Part shown: in pieces, positions 50,720 through 59,014 of the stretch
How the letters are laid out: each line of letters starts with the position of its first letter
Position numbering within the stretch: the stretch's first letter is position 1
Origin: Amycolatopsis sp. CA-230715
Lineage (GTDB): Bacteria; Actinomycetota; Actinomycetes; Mycobacteriales; Pseudonocardiaceae
Length of the DNA stretch: 64,000 nucleotides
Direction: 5' to 3'
Assembly (NCBI RefSeq): GCF_018736145.1
Contig: NZ_CP059997.1
Location: forward strand, 6,323,501 to 6,387,500
Made by a program: the position numbers and the translations under genes
The notes under the pieces: model-generated
Told to the model about the DNA's origin: nothing
The model's input: only the letters and a program-made list of their open reading frames with translations
The model's database searches: none

Positions 50720-51925
50720 TCACTTGGCGAACGCGTAGTCCTTGACGGTCATCGAATCGTGCAAGCGGACCCCCTTGGTGTTGAGCTTCGCGACCGCCCT
50801 GCTGACCCCGGACGGCAGCGCGGACACGAGCTGCCCGCCCCGCACGAGCGCCCACGCGCCGAACCGCGACGACGGGATCAGGTTCTTCGCGGACCCCAGT
50901 GCGAACGCACGGCTGCGCCGCACCGGATCGCGCATTTCCCGTTCGTACGCGGCGAAAGCGCGTTCGTGGTCGCCGCCCGCCTCGGCCAGCTCGCCCGCCA
51001 GCACGTAGGCGCCGAGCACCGCGAGGCTCGTGCTGCCGCCGACCGCGGGGCCGGGGCAGTAACCCGCGTCGCCGACCAGTGTCACGCGCCCGCGCGACCA
51101 GGGTTCCAAGCGCAGCTGGGTGATCGAGTCGAAGTAGAACGTCGGTGTCCGGTCGAGCTCGCCGAGCCAGCGGTCGACATCGGCGTGCATACCGCGAAAC
51201 GCCTGGCGCAGCAGGGTTTTCTGCCGTTCGGTGTCGCGGTAGTGGTAGTCGAGCTCGTACTCGGCGCGGAACAGGAAGACCGCGCGCGCCTCGTCGAGCC
51301 GCTTCGCGCTGTAGAGCCCGGCGAGGCGGTCGACGCCGAAGTGCCCGAGCATTTCGCCGTCGCGGCTCAGCTCGTCCGGGGCCGAGAACACCGCGAGGTA
51401 GGCCCCGGTGGGGTGGGTGAACTCCGACTCGTCGCCGAAGACCAGTTCCCGGACGTTCGAATGCAGGCCGTCCGCGCCGACCACGATGTCGAACCAACGG
51501 GGCTCGTGCTTTTCGAAGGTGACGTCGCCGTCCGGTGAGATGGCGGTGATGGAGTCGCTGAAGAGGTACTCCACATCGTCGGCGGTGGCGTCGTAGTAGA
51601 TCTCGCTCAGGTCGTCGCGCATGATTTCGACGTGCCGGTCGGAGGCGGCGGTGAAGATCTTTTCGAGGTCGATCGTCGCCGGACGGGTGGTGCCCTCGCG
51701 CACCACGGTCATCCGGGTGGTGCCCGTGGCGAGGCCTTCGATGCGCGGCAGCACGCCCATCTGTTCGGAAATGTCCATGGCGGGGCGGAACAGGTCGACC
51801 GCGTGGCCGCCCGTCTTGCGCAGCACGGGGGAGCGTTCGACGACGGTGACGGCGAAGCCGTGGCGGGTGAGCCAGTAGGCGAGGACGGGCCCCGAGATGC
51901 TGGCTCCGGAGATGAGAACACGCAT
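50720..51925 (-). CDS. FAD-dependent aromatic-type monooxygenase
   Basis: A 401-residue class A flavin monooxygenase that hydroxylates an aromatic or polyketide-type substrate with NAD(P)H and O2. Residues 2-30 carry the FAD motif (VLISGASISGPVLAYWLTRHGFAVTVVERSP). GGHAVDLF follows. DGLHSNVRELVFG is the DG fingerprint and VTLVGDAGYCPGPAVGGSTSLA is the GD motif. ATG 51925 follows AAGGAGTTGGTC; a longer frame to 52120 overlaps the TetR gene. It is divergent from TetR 52002 with twin operators between them. Confidence 0.93.
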   Translation of the reverse strand: MRVLISGASISGPVLAYWLTRHGFAVTVVERSPVLRKTGGHAVDLFRPAMDISEQMGVLPRIEGLATGTTRMTVVREGTTRPATIDLEKIFTAASDRHVEIMRDDLSEIYYDATADDVEYLFSDSITAISPDGDVTFEKHEPRWFDIVVGADGLHSNVRELVFGDESEFTHPTGAYLAVFSAPDELSRDGEMLGHFGVDRLAGLYSAKRLDEARAVFLFRAEYELDYHYRDTERQKTLLRQAFRGMHADVDRWLGELDRTPTFYFDSITQLRLEPWSRGRVTLVGDAGYCPGPAVGGSTSLAVLGAYVLAGELAEAGGDHERAFAAYEREMRDPVRRSRAFALGSAKNLIPSSRFGAWALVRGGQLVSALPSGVSRAVAKLNTKGVRLHDSMTVKDYAFAK

Positions 51926-51934
51926 GACCAACTC

Positions 51935-51988
51935 CTTACTTACCGGAAGGTAAGGACAACGGTAGCAGCTTACCTTCCGGTAGGTAAG
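51935..51988. promoter_or_regulatory. twin TetR operators between monooxygenase and repressor
   Basis: CTTACTTACCGGAAGGTAAG (51935-51954) and CTTACCTTCCGGTAGGTAAG (51969-51988) are nearly identical when one is inverted (one mismatch). They are separated by 14 bases and cover the promoter zone for both divergent genes. Confidence 0.88.
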
Positions 51989-52001
51989 GTAGTATCGAGC
52001 G

Positions 52002-52538
52002 GTGGCAAAACCGTCCGACACGAAGCAGCGCATCCAGGCGGCCGCGCGGGAGCTGTTCGCCCAGAAGGGCGTGCAGGCCACCAGCCTGCAGGAGATCGCG
52101 GACCGGCTCGGCATCACCAAACCGGCGCTGTACTACCACTTCTCGTCACGCGAAGAACTGGTCCGCAGCATCGTGCAGCCGCTCATCGACGACGGCGAGG
52201 CGTTCCTGCACGAGCAGGAGGCCCGCCGCGAGGTCGACGCGAGGGCCTTGCTCGAGGGGTACTTCGACTTCCACTACGCGCGCCGCCAGGAGATCATGTT
52301 CCTCCTCGCCGAGCTCAACACGCTCGTGAAGCTGGGCTTGATCGACCTCGTCGTGGCGTGGCGCGAACGGCTCGCCTCGCTGCTGTGCGGCGGCGAGCCG
52401 ACGTTGGCCCAGGCGACGCGCGCGGTCGTCGCGCTCGGCGGGCTCCAGGACTGCACCGTCCAGTTCGCCGACGCCGATCCGGCCGAACTGCGGAAGGCCG
52501 CCGTCGACGCCGCCTGCGCCGCACTGGGCATCGCTTGA
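52002..52538 (+). CDS. TetR family repressor of the FAD monooxygenase
   Basis: A 178-residue TetR protein. The helix-turn-helix is at residues 10-55 (IQAAARELFAQKGVQATSLQEIADRLGITKPALYYHFSSREELV). The C-terminal helical part binds an inducer, probably the monooxygenase substrate or product. It starts at GTG 52002, 14 bases after the second of the twin operators, with no classical ribosome site, so the mRNA may be leaderless. Self- and divergent control is strongly implied by operator placement. Confidence 0.92.
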   Translation: MAKPSDTKQRIQAAARELFAQKGVQATSLQEIADRLGITKPALYYHFSSREELVRSIVQPLIDDGEAFLHEQEARREVDARALLEGYFDFHYARRQEIMFLLAELNTLVKLGLIDLVVAWRERLASLLCGGEPTLAQATRAVVALGGLQDCTVQFADADPAELRKAAVDAACAALGIA

Positions 52539-52553
52539 GCGTAAGAAGCGGCG

Positions 52554-54308
52554 TCAGCCGAGCAGCGCGCGGTAGCGGTCGACCGACGGTTTCATCCCGT
52601 GGTCGGGATCGGCGTCGTACAACCCGTCCGGGCCCTTCTTCCCGAAGCCGTACGGTTGGTAGAGCGTGCCGCAGGACGGGTTCTCGGCGGCGAGGCGCTG
52701 CCACCGCAGCCAGGTTTCGTCGTAGCGGTGGAGGTGCGCGCGCATGGCCGCCCGGTCGTACCGGCCGGTGCGGTCGCCCGCGAAGCCGCGGAGCATGACC
52801 TGCCAGCCGTGGTGGATCACGTCGTAGAGCGCCTGCCCGTAGCGCGCGGACACGCGCAGGTAGTCGCGGTCCGCGCCCTCGCGCAGCGGCAGAGTGTCCG
52901 AAAGGGACACCACCTCGCGCCAGATCCGCGCGGCTTCCGCCTTTTCCGCGAGCACCGGTTCGATCTGTCCTTTGTCGACGATCGAGGTGAAGTCGTCGGC
53001 GAGGTCCTTGTCGGAGCCGCCGAGGAACTGGTCGCGCGTCCACAACAGCCGTCGCATCGGGTGGACCTGGCTGTAGTGGCCGCGCAGGGTGCCCGCCGCG
53101 GACAGCAGCGCGAGCCTGCGGAACCGCCGCGACTGCCCGCCGCGCAGGCCGATCCGGTCGGTGTACGCGGCGAAAGCGCCTTCCTCGCCGAGCCCGGTGT
53201 CACGGGCCCAGCGGGCGATCACCCAGGTGTTCAGCTCGCACCACAGTTCGTTCCGCAGGTACGGCCCGCGCCAGCCGCCGCCGCGCGACCAGGTCCAGAT
53301 CCCCGCGATCAGCGGGTTGTCCGCCACGTCGGCGAGCCCGATCGGCCGCGGCCCGTGCCGGAACTCCTCGAACCCGTTGACCACGCCGTCGATCACGTAG
53401 TCGGGGCAGGCGCCCTTCGCCTCGTATTCGCGCTGGCACTGCACTTCGACGAGTTGCCGGTGCTTCCCGACGCCGATGGTCTCGTTGAACTCGACGGTGC
53501 GCCAGAAGTCGCGCGCCGTGTGCTTGATCGAGAACACCAGGTTCTCGTGCGTCGCGACCTGGTCGGTGACCGCGCGGTAGTACGCGGGGTCGCTGGTCAG
53601 CTTGTCGCCGCCGGTGGACCAGGTCCGGTAGAAGACGCGTTTGCCCGCGCGCTCGCACACCTCGTCGCGCAGGATGCCGAGCAGGTCGAGGTGGCTCGAT
53701 TCGCCGTGCAGGATCGGGTTGTTCCCGGTGTGGAACGGCACGTTCTGCAGGTAGGTCTCTCCGGTGCGCACGACGAGCCCGTCGAGTCCGGGGAAGCGCG
53801 CGAACACCTCGCGCAGCATGAGCCGGTGGATCTCCCGCGTGCGCGGGCGCGCGAGGTCGATCCGCCCCTTGTCGTCGAGGATCTCGGCGCCGAACAGGTC
53901 GACGAGGCGCTTGGGCAGCACGATGATGTCGGTGAAGTAGTAGGCCGCGATCCCCGCCGCGTGGGCGCGCGCGATCCGGTCGTCGATCTCGCGAGCGGTC
54001 TTTTCGACCCACGCCCTGCCATCGGAACCGGGCGGGAAGATCCGGGGATCGACGGTGTCGAAGGTGATCGCGGTGTGCGGCGGGGTGAACTCGTTGACCA
54101 CCTGGCCGTCGTACCCGTAGCCGGCCAGCGTTTTCGGATCGTTGAAGCGGCTCGTGAACGCGGGTTCGCCGGGGTTGCTCTGCACCATGTCGAGCAGGAA
54201 GGGCAGGCGGCGGCCCCGTTCCGGTGCGGCCGTGGCGACGCCGCCCGTGGTGGCCAGCGCGGCTGCTGCCAGCCCGCCGCGCAAGACGGCCCGTCGGCTC
54301 GGCTCCAT
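52554..54308 (-). CDS. Tat-exported TIM-barrel-like glycoside-hydrolase-like protein
   Basis: A 584-residue exported protein. The N-terminus MEPSRRAVLRGGLAAAALA has a twin-arginine (SRRAVL) signal. The body reads as alternating beta/alpha segments (YYFTDIIVLPKRLVDLFG, FPGLDGLVVRTGETY, GIWTWSRGGGWRG), reminiscent of GH67/GH115-like alpha-glucuronidase barrels, but I cannot name the family. Tat export suggests it folds in the cytoplasm, possibly with a cofactor. ATG 54308 follows GGGGGTAGGC. The palindrome CAATACATCAGATGTATTG lies ten bases upstream of the start. Confidence 0.82.
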   Translation of the reverse strand: MEPSRRAVLRGGLAAAALATTGGVATAAPERGRRLPFLLDMVQSNPGEPAFTSRFNDPKTLAGYGYDGQVVNEFTPPHTAITFDTVDPRIFPPGSDGRAWVEKTAREIDDRIARAHAAGIAAYYFTDIIVLPKRLVDLFGAEILDDKGRIDLARPRTREIHRLMLREVFARFPGLDGLVVRTGETYLQNVPFHTGNNPILHGESSHLDLLGILRDEVCERAGKRVFYRTWSTGGDKLTSDPAYYRAVTDQVATHENLVFSIKHTARDFWRTVEFNETIGVGKHRQLVEVQCQREYEAKGACPDYVIDGVVNGFEEFRHGPRPIGLADVADNPLIAGIWTWSRGGGWRGPYLRNELWCELNTWVIARWARDTGLGEEGAFAAYTDRIGLRGGQSRRFRRLALLSAAGTLRGHYSQVHPMRRLLWTRDQFLGGSDKDLADDFTSIVDKGQIEPVLAEKAEAARIWREVVSLSDTLPLREGADRDYLRVSARYGQALYDVIHHGWQVMLRGFAGDRTGRYDRAAMRAHLHRYDETWLRWQRLAAENPSCGTLYQPYGFGKKGPDGLYDADPDHGMKPSVDRYRALLG

Positions 54309-54317
54309 GCCTACCCC

Positions 54318-54336
54318 CAATACATCAGATGTATTG
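54318..54336. promoter_or_regulatory. palindromic operator, proximal copy (ACATCAGATG core)
   Basis: CAATACATCAGATGTATTG at 54318-54336 is a near-perfect palindrome immediately upstream of the Tat-exported gene's ATG. The core recurs 73 bases away at 54388-54413. Confidence 0.85.
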
Positions 54337-54387
54337 AGGTTAGAAATCTCAGAGACCGCCGTCAATATGGGTAGCCCGTTTCGATCA

Positions 54388-54413
54388 ACACCAAGACATC
54401 AGATGCTTGGTGT
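54388..54413. promoter_or_regulatory. palindromic operator, distal copy (ACATCAGATG core)
   Basis: ACACCAAG at 54388-54395 pairs with CTTGGTGT at 54406-54413 around ACATCAGATG. It overlaps the nitroreductase stop codon (54399-54401). Centre-to-centre spacing to the proximal copy is about 73 bases, near seven helical turns. Confidence 0.8.
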
Positions 54414-54848
54414 CAAGGTGATGCGGACGCTGCACGGGCGGGTCTCCAGTGCGGAGAAGGCCGATCGCAGGATCCGCCTGCCGAAGGGGTGGGCGCTGAA
54501 CGTCTCGACGCGCGCCTTGACGTCGTCGCCGGGAACGAGCTCCGCCGTGCCGGTCAGCCAGGTGCGGCCGATGAGCAGCCGGACGCGGGGGTCGGCCTGA
54601 AGGTTGCGCACCCAGCCCGCCTTGGTGCCGTGCTGCGCGATCACCCAGACCTCGTCGCCGGAACGGCCGTAGCCGACGGGCACCCTGCGGGTGAGCCCGG
54701 AGACGCGCCCGGTGGTTTCGAGCAGGGTGTGCCACGGCGGGGTGATGCCGAGCTTGAACAGGCCGCGCATCGCCGGGTTGGCGAGATGGCGGCCGATCAG
54801 GATTTCGCGCCGCACCTTGCGGTCGAGCGCGGTGTCCGATGTGGACAT
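54399..54848 (-). CDS. deazaflavin (F420)-dependent nitroreductase family protein
   Basis: A 149-residue DDN-like split-barrel protein. LKLGITPPWHTLLETTGRVSGLTRRVPVGYGRSGDEVWVIAQHGTKAGWVRNLQADPRVRL is the family core. Members use F420H2 to reduce nitro compounds or quinones, and F420 is typical of actinomycetes. ATG 54848 follows AAAGGAGCACACG. It lies 14 bases downstream of the TetR gene and is probably its target. It ends PSI at 54399, inside the distal palindrome. Confidence 0.9.
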   Translation of the reverse strand: MSTSDTALDRKVRREILIGRHLANPAMRGLFKLGITPPWHTLLETTGRVSGLTRRVPVGYGRSGDEVWVIAQHGTKAGWVRNLQADPRVRLLIGRTWLTGTAELVPGDDVKARVETFSAHPFGRRILRSAFSALETRPCSVRITLTPSI

Positions 54849-54862
54849 CGTGTGCTCCTTTG

Positions 54863-55429
54863 TCAGCTTTCCAGGAATGCCAGCAGTTCGGTGACGACCT
54901 CGTCGAGCGGTTCGACGCTGCGCTCGGCGCGGCAGAGGATGATGGCACCCTCCACAGAGGACACGGCGAGCGTGGCGAGCCGCTTGGCGCGCGCGGGTTC
55001 GTACCCGTGCCGTTCGAGCAGTAGCACGCTGGCCCGGTGCCAGCGCTGGAAGATCTCGCTCACCGTCGCGGTGGACTGCGGGATCTCGTCGTGACCGTCC
55101 ACAGTGAGCGCAACGACCGGGCAGCCCGCGCGATAGTCCGATTCGACGAGCGCCTGCTTCCAGAACCGCGCGAACAGTTCGAGGCCGGTGCGGATGTCGC
55201 CGTCTTCCGCGACGGCCTCGAACAATGAGCCGATGTAGTCGCCCGCCTGCCGGACGGCGGCGGTGATCAGCTCGGCCCGTCCGCCCGGGAAGTGGTGGTA
55301 CACCGACCCGCGCGGCGCGCCGCTGTGCGCGAGCACCGCGTCGATGCTGGTCCCCCTGGTGCCGCGTTCGCGCAGCAGCTCGACCGCGCTGGCGAGCATC
55401 CGCTGCCTGGTTTCCCCCGCCTTGGCCAC
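54863..55429 (-). CDS. TetR family repressor of nitroreductase operon
   Basis: A 188-residue TetR protein. The helix-turn-helix is at about residues 8-52 (RQRMLASAVELLRERGTRGTSIDAVLAHSGAPRGSVYHHFPGGRAELI), the PaaX/AcrR-like type that often has a YsiA-style ligand domain. GTG 55429 follows AAAGGGAGCCGA. It precedes the nitroreductase gene in the same operon and is divergent from the tautomerase gene, so it may control both sides through the 92-base intergenic region. Confidence 0.92.
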   Translation of the reverse strand: MAKAGETRQRMLASAVELLRERGTRGTSIDAVLAHSGAPRGSVYHHFPGGRAELITAAVRQAGDYIGSLFEAVAEDGDIRTGLELFARFWKQALVESDYRAGCPVVALTVDGHDEIPQSTATVSEIFQRWHRASVLLLERHGYEPARAKRLATLAVSSVEGAIILCRAERSVEPLDEVVTELLAFLES

Positions 55430-55455
55430 TCGGCTCCCTTTCGCTGCACGTGCTC

Positions 55456-55485
55456 TTGACTAGACAGTATGACAGAGTCCATAGT
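55456..55485 (+). promoter_or_regulatory. promoter of the tautomerase-oxidoreductase operon
   Basis: TTGACT (55456-55461) and CATAGT (55480-55485) are spaced 18 bases apart, near a consensus vegetative promoter, ahead of the tautomerase start at 55522. AGTTACT...AGTAGTAA just downstream is an imperfect inverted repeat, a candidate TetR site. Confidence 0.6.
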
Positions 55486-55521
55486 TACTCCAAAGTAGTA
55501 AGCAAAAGAGGAGGTCAGGGC

Positions 55522-55968
55522 ATGCCGATGATCGAGGTGACGGTCCCCGAGGGCGCCGTCGAAGCCGCCGCCGCCGAGCGTCTTCGCGAAGAACTGGCGA
55601 CCACCCTGCTGCGGTGGGAGGGCGCGCCGGACACCGAATTCTTCCGCGAGATCACCTGGGTCTACTGGCACGAGATCGCCGCGGACCGGCTCGCCGTCGG
55701 CGGGCGTTCCCGCGGCGCGCCGCGGTTCCGGGTCGAGGTGACGGTGCCGGAAGGGGCGTTGTCCCAGCGGCGCAAGGACGGGCTGGCCGCCGACGTGCAC
55801 GCCGCGGTGACCGCGGCCGCCGGGCTCGATCCGGCGCGCGCACTGCACGTGTGGACGCTGATCAGGGAAGTGCCGGAAGGGAACTGGGCGGCCGCAGGCG
55901 AGACGATCCGGTTCGCCGAGCTGAAGAAGATCTCCCAAGCCGAGCGGGAAACTTCGGTGGCGTCCTGA
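55522..55968 (+). CDS. tautomerase-superfamily protein (fused 4-oxalocrotonate-tautomerase-like halves)
   Basis: A 148-residue protein beginning MPMIEVTVPEG, so Pro1 (the catalytic N-terminal proline) is exposed after Met removal. Two related halves are seen, EVTVPEGAVEAAAAERLREEL and VEVTVPEGALSQRRKDGLAADV, as in cis-CaaD/MSAD-type fused tautomerases of about 150 residues. ATG 55522 follows GAGGAGGTCAGGGC. The second half lacks its own free N-terminal Pro. It is in an operon, 26 bases upstream of the molybdopterin oxidoreductase. The reaction could be a keto-enol or dehalogenase-type step. Confidence 0.88.
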   Translation: MPMIEVTVPEGAVEAAAAERLREELATTLLRWEGAPDTEFFREITWVYWHEIAADRLAVGGRSRGAPRFRVEVTVPEGALSQRRKDGLAADVHAAVTAAAGLDPARALHVWTLIREVPEGNWAAAGETIRFAELKKISQAERETSVAS

Positions 55969-55994
55969 TCGTCCACTGAGGACAGGAGTGCGCG

Positions 55995-58460
55995 ATGAGC
56001 TCGTGGCAGAAGACCGCCTGCATCTTGTGCGAGTGCAACTGCGGGCTGGAGGTGCGGGTCGCCGACCGGGAGCTGGTGAAGATCCGCGGCGACAAGGAGC
56101 ATCCCGGCTCGGCGGGGTACACCTGCGAAAAACCGTTGCGGCTGGACAAGTACCAGAACGGGCCGCACCGCATCGACACGCCGCTGCGCCGCCGTCCGGA
56201 CGGCGGCTACGACGAGATCGGCTGGGAGACGGCGCTCGACGAGATCGCCATGCGGCTCGCGGCGGTGCGGGACACCCACGGCGGGGACAAGATCTTCTTC
56301 TACGGCGGGGGCGGCCAGGGCAACCACCTCGGCGGCGCCTACGGTCGCGCGCTGTTCCACGCGGTCGGCGCCGAGTACATGTCGAACGCGCTGGCGCAGG
56401 AGAAGACCGGTGAGGGCTGGGTGGACCAGCAACTGCACGGCAACCACACCACCGGCGACTTCGAACGGACCGAGGTCGCCATCTTCATCGGGAAGAACCC
56501 GTGGCAGTCGCACGGGGTGGCCAGGGCGCGGCCGGTGCTGCGCGAGCTGGCGAGGGACCCGGACCGCGCGATCATCGTCATCGATCCGCGCGTCAGCGAA
56601 ACCGCGGCGATGGCCGACTTCCACCTCCAGGTCAAGCCGGGTACCGACGCGTGGTGCGTGTCCGCGCTCGCCGCGACGCTGGTGCAGGAGGACCTGATCG
56701 CGCGCCGCTGGCTCGACGAGCACACTGTGGGCATCGAGGAGGTGCTGACCGCCTTGCGCGCGGTCGACATCGGTGACTACGCCCGGCGCTGCGGGGTGCC
56801 CGAGGGCCTGATCCGCGGCGCGGCCAGGCGGATCGCTTCGGCCGAAAGCGCGGCGACGTACGAAGATCTCGGCGTCCAGCAGTCGCCGAACAGCACGCTC
56901 GTGGCGTACCTGAACAAGCTGCTGTGGATCCTGACCGGCAACTTCGCCAAGCCGGGTGGTGTGCACGTCCACTCGTGGGTCTTCCCGATCGCGGGGCGCT
57001 GGCACCCCGTGCCGCGATCGGGCGGCGGCCCCCGTGCTCCACGCGCTCGCCGCGTCCTCGGCCTGGCTTCGATGCGGTGGGGCGCGAAACCGCTGCGGCG
57101 CGCCTTTGCCGCCGTTGCGGGAAAACGGGGTGCCGAGCCGATCGCCGGTCTGGTCGCGGACACCGCGCTCCACGCGTTTTTCGAGGCGGTGGCGGTACCG
57201 TCGGCGCGGCGGATCGCCGACACGCTCGGCCGTCCCGACGCCGACGGCACCACCCCGGTCAGCGGAGCGAACATCGTCGGCGGGCTGATCCCGTGCAACG
57301 CCATCACCGACGAGATCCTCACCGACCACCCGGCCAGGCTGCGGGCGATGTGGGTCGACGCTTCGAATCCGGCGCATTCGCTTGCCGAATCGGCGCGGTT
57401 CCGCGAGGCGATGGCCAAGCTCGACCTCACCGTGGTGATCGACGTCGCGATGACCGAAACCGCCCGCTGCGCCGATTACGTCCTGCCCGCGGCGAGCCAG
57501 TTCGAGAAGCACGAGTCGTCGTTGTTCACGTTGCACTTCCCGCACAACGCCTTCCAGGTCCGGAAACCGCTCATGGACCCGTTGCCGGGAACCCGGCCGG
57601 AACCCGAGATCTACGCCGAGGTCATCGATCGGCTCGGGGTCGTCGACGGCGCGCTGATCGCGGACCTGACCGCGGCGGCGCGAATCAGCAGGCAAGCGTT
57701 TGCGCTCGCGTTCTTCTCCGCGGTCGAGAACCAGCCGCGGCTGGCCGGGCTGACGCCCTACCTGCTCTACCGGACGCTGGGGGCGACGCTTCCGCCCGGC
57801 GAGCAAGCGATGGCGTTGATCTGGGGGCTCGCGCACCTGTGCGCGATCGCCCAGCCGGACGCGGTGGCGCGGGCCGGTTTCACCGCGCGCGGATTCGCGC
57901 AAGGCGAGCAGTTGTTCGAGGCTTTCAACACTTGGCGCGAAGGCGTGATGTTCACCGACGACCGTTACGAGGACGCCTGGAACTACGTCCAGCACCCGGA
58001 TCGCAAGATCCACGCCGCGATCCCGATGTTGCTGGAGGAGCTGGCGCGGATCGACGGTGTCGAGCCGTCCTACACGACGGCGGAGTTCCCGTTCGTCCTG
58101 TCCGCGGGTGAGCGCCGTTCCTTCACCGCCAACGTGATCATCCGCAATCCCGAGTGGCGCCGCCGGGACAAGCAGGGCGCGTTGCGCGTCTGCCCGTCGG
58201 ACGCCGCCGAACTCGGGATCGAAACCGGCGACGTGGTCAAGGTGGTGACCGGCGCCGGTTCGGCGCGGACCGCGGTCGAGGTCACCGACATCATGCAGCC
58301 GGGGCACATTTCGCTGCCCAACGGGATGGGCGTCAGCTATCCGGGCGAGGAGACCATCGGCGTGCCGCTGAACACTCTCACCTCGGGTGCGCGCCGGGAC
58401 AAGTTCTTCGGCAGCCCGTGGCACAAAACGGTGCCTGCCCGCATCGAACGCGTGACCTAG
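55995..58460 (+). CDS. molybdopterin-dependent oxidoreductase with 4Fe-4S cluster
   Basis: An 821-residue DMSO-reductase-family enzyme. Cys9, Cys12, Cys16 (CILCECNC) and Cys44 (YTCEKPL) bind an N-terminal [4Fe-4S] cluster. Molybdopterin contacts follow (YGGGGQGNHLGGAYGRAL, IGKNPWQSHG, WVDASNPAHSLAES), and the C-terminal MopB binding domain starts about residue 690 (FTANVIIRNPEWRR). Formate-dehydrogenase-type relatives use this layout, but no Sec/Cys signature confirms formate. ATG 55995 follows GAGGACAGGAGTGCGCG. It is in an operon with the tautomerase, so it may act in the same carbon-compound pathway. The stop overlaps the convergent GNAT gene by four bases. Confidence 0.92.
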   Translation: MSSWQKTACILCECNCGLEVRVADRELVKIRGDKEHPGSAGYTCEKPLRLDKYQNGPHRIDTPLRRRPDGGYDEIGWETALDEIAMRLAAVRDTHGGDKIFFYGGGGQGNHLGGAYGRALFHAVGAEYMSNALAQEKTGEGWVDQQLHGNHTTGDFERTEVAIFIGKNPWQSHGVARARPVLRELARDPDRAIIVIDPRVSETAAMADFHLQVKPGTDAWCVSALAATLVQEDLIARRWLDEHTVGIEEVLTALRAVDIGDYARRCGVPEGLIRGAARRIASAESAATYEDLGVQQSPNSTLVAYLNKLLWILTGNFAKPGGVHVHSWVFPIAGRWHPVPRSGGGPRAPRARRVLGLASMRWGAKPLRRAFAAVAGKRGAEPIAGLVADTALHAFFEAVAVPSARRIADTLGRPDADGTTPVSGANIVGGLIPCNAITDEILTDHPARLRAMWVDASNPAHSLAESARFREAMAKLDLTVVIDVAMTETARCADYVLPAASQFEKHESSLFTLHFPHNAFQVRKPLMDPLPGTRPEPEIYAEVIDRLGVVDGALIADLTAAARISRQAFALAFFSAVENQPRLAGLTPYLLYRTLGATLPPGEQAMALIWGLAHLCAIAQPDAVARAGFTARGFAQGEQLFEAFNTWREGVMFTDDRYEDAWNYVQHPDRKIHAAIPMLLEELARIDGVEPSYTTAEFPFVLSAGERRSFTANVIIRNPEWRRRDKQGALRVCPSDAAELGIETGDVVKVVTGAGSARTAVEVTDIMQPGHISLPNGMGVSYPGEETIGVPLNTLTSGARRDKFFGSPWHKTVPARIERVT

Positions 58461-58975
58461 CGGGGTTCGGCCGGTGGACCGTCGCCGGTGGCGAGCGCGC
58501 GCTGGACCCAGGCGACGTCGCGCCACTCGCCGTGCTTCCAGCCGATGTCGCGGTAGGTGCCGACCGGTTCGAAGCCCATCGCGCGGTGCAGGCCGACACT
58601 GGCGTCGTTCGGCAGCGTCATCCCCGCGGCGGCGGTCCGGAAACCGCGCTGCGCCAAGCGTTCCAGCAGCGCGGTGTACAACGCCCTGCCACCGCCGCGG
58701 CGGTGTGCGCCGCGGGCGAGGTAGACGCTGACCTCGCACGACCAGCGGTACGCCTCGCGGGATTTGAACGGGCTGCCGTAGGCGTACCCGGTGACCTCGC
58801 CGTCGTTCTCCAGGATCAGCCAGGCGTGCGTTTTCACCACGTTCGCGATGCGCGTTGCCATTTCGGCGGGCGAGGGCGGGACGTATTCGAAGGTGATCGC
58901 CGTGTCGGTGACGTAGGGGGTGTAGATCGCCGCGCAGGCTTCGGCGTCCTCGATGGTCGCGTCGCGGATGAACAT
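58457..58975 (-). CDS. GNAT acetyltransferase, phosphinothricin-N-acetyltransferase-like
   Basis: A 172-residue N-acetyltransferase. IRDATIEDAEACAAIYTPYVTDTAITFEYVPPS near the start and SVYLARGAHRRGGGRALYTALLERLAQRGFRTAAAGMTLPNDASVGLHRAMGFEPVGTYRDIGWKHGEWRDVAWVQ match PAT/Pat-type enzymes that acetylate an amine (phosphinothricin or methionine sulfone analogues). The acetyl-CoA site RRGGGRAL is clear. ATG 58975 has no ribosome site; TACTAT on the minus strand ends six bases upstream, indicating a leaderless mRNA. It is divergent from an XRE-cupin regulator. Confidence 0.91.
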   Translation of the reverse strand: MFIRDATIEDAEACAAIYTPYVTDTAITFEYVPPSPAEMATRIANVVKTHAWLILENDGEVTGYAYGSPFKSREAYRWSCEVSVYLARGAHRRGGGRALYTALLERLAQRGFRTAAAGMTLPNDASVGLHRAMGFEPVGTYRDIGWKHGEWRDVAWVQRALATGDGPPAEPR

Positions 58976-58981
58976 GTCACC

Positions 58982-59008
58982 ATAGTAACCATGAATGTGC
59001 CCTATAGT
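58982..59008. promoter_or_regulatory. back-to-back leaderless promoters
   Basis: The minus-strand -10 TACTAT (plus 58982-58987) is six bases from ATG 58975. The plus-strand -10 TATAGT (59003-59008) is six bases from GTG 59015. Both genes lack ribosome sites. The two promoters are within 27 bases, so one regulator could act on both. Confidence 0.65.
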
Positions 59009-59014
59009 GAACAG

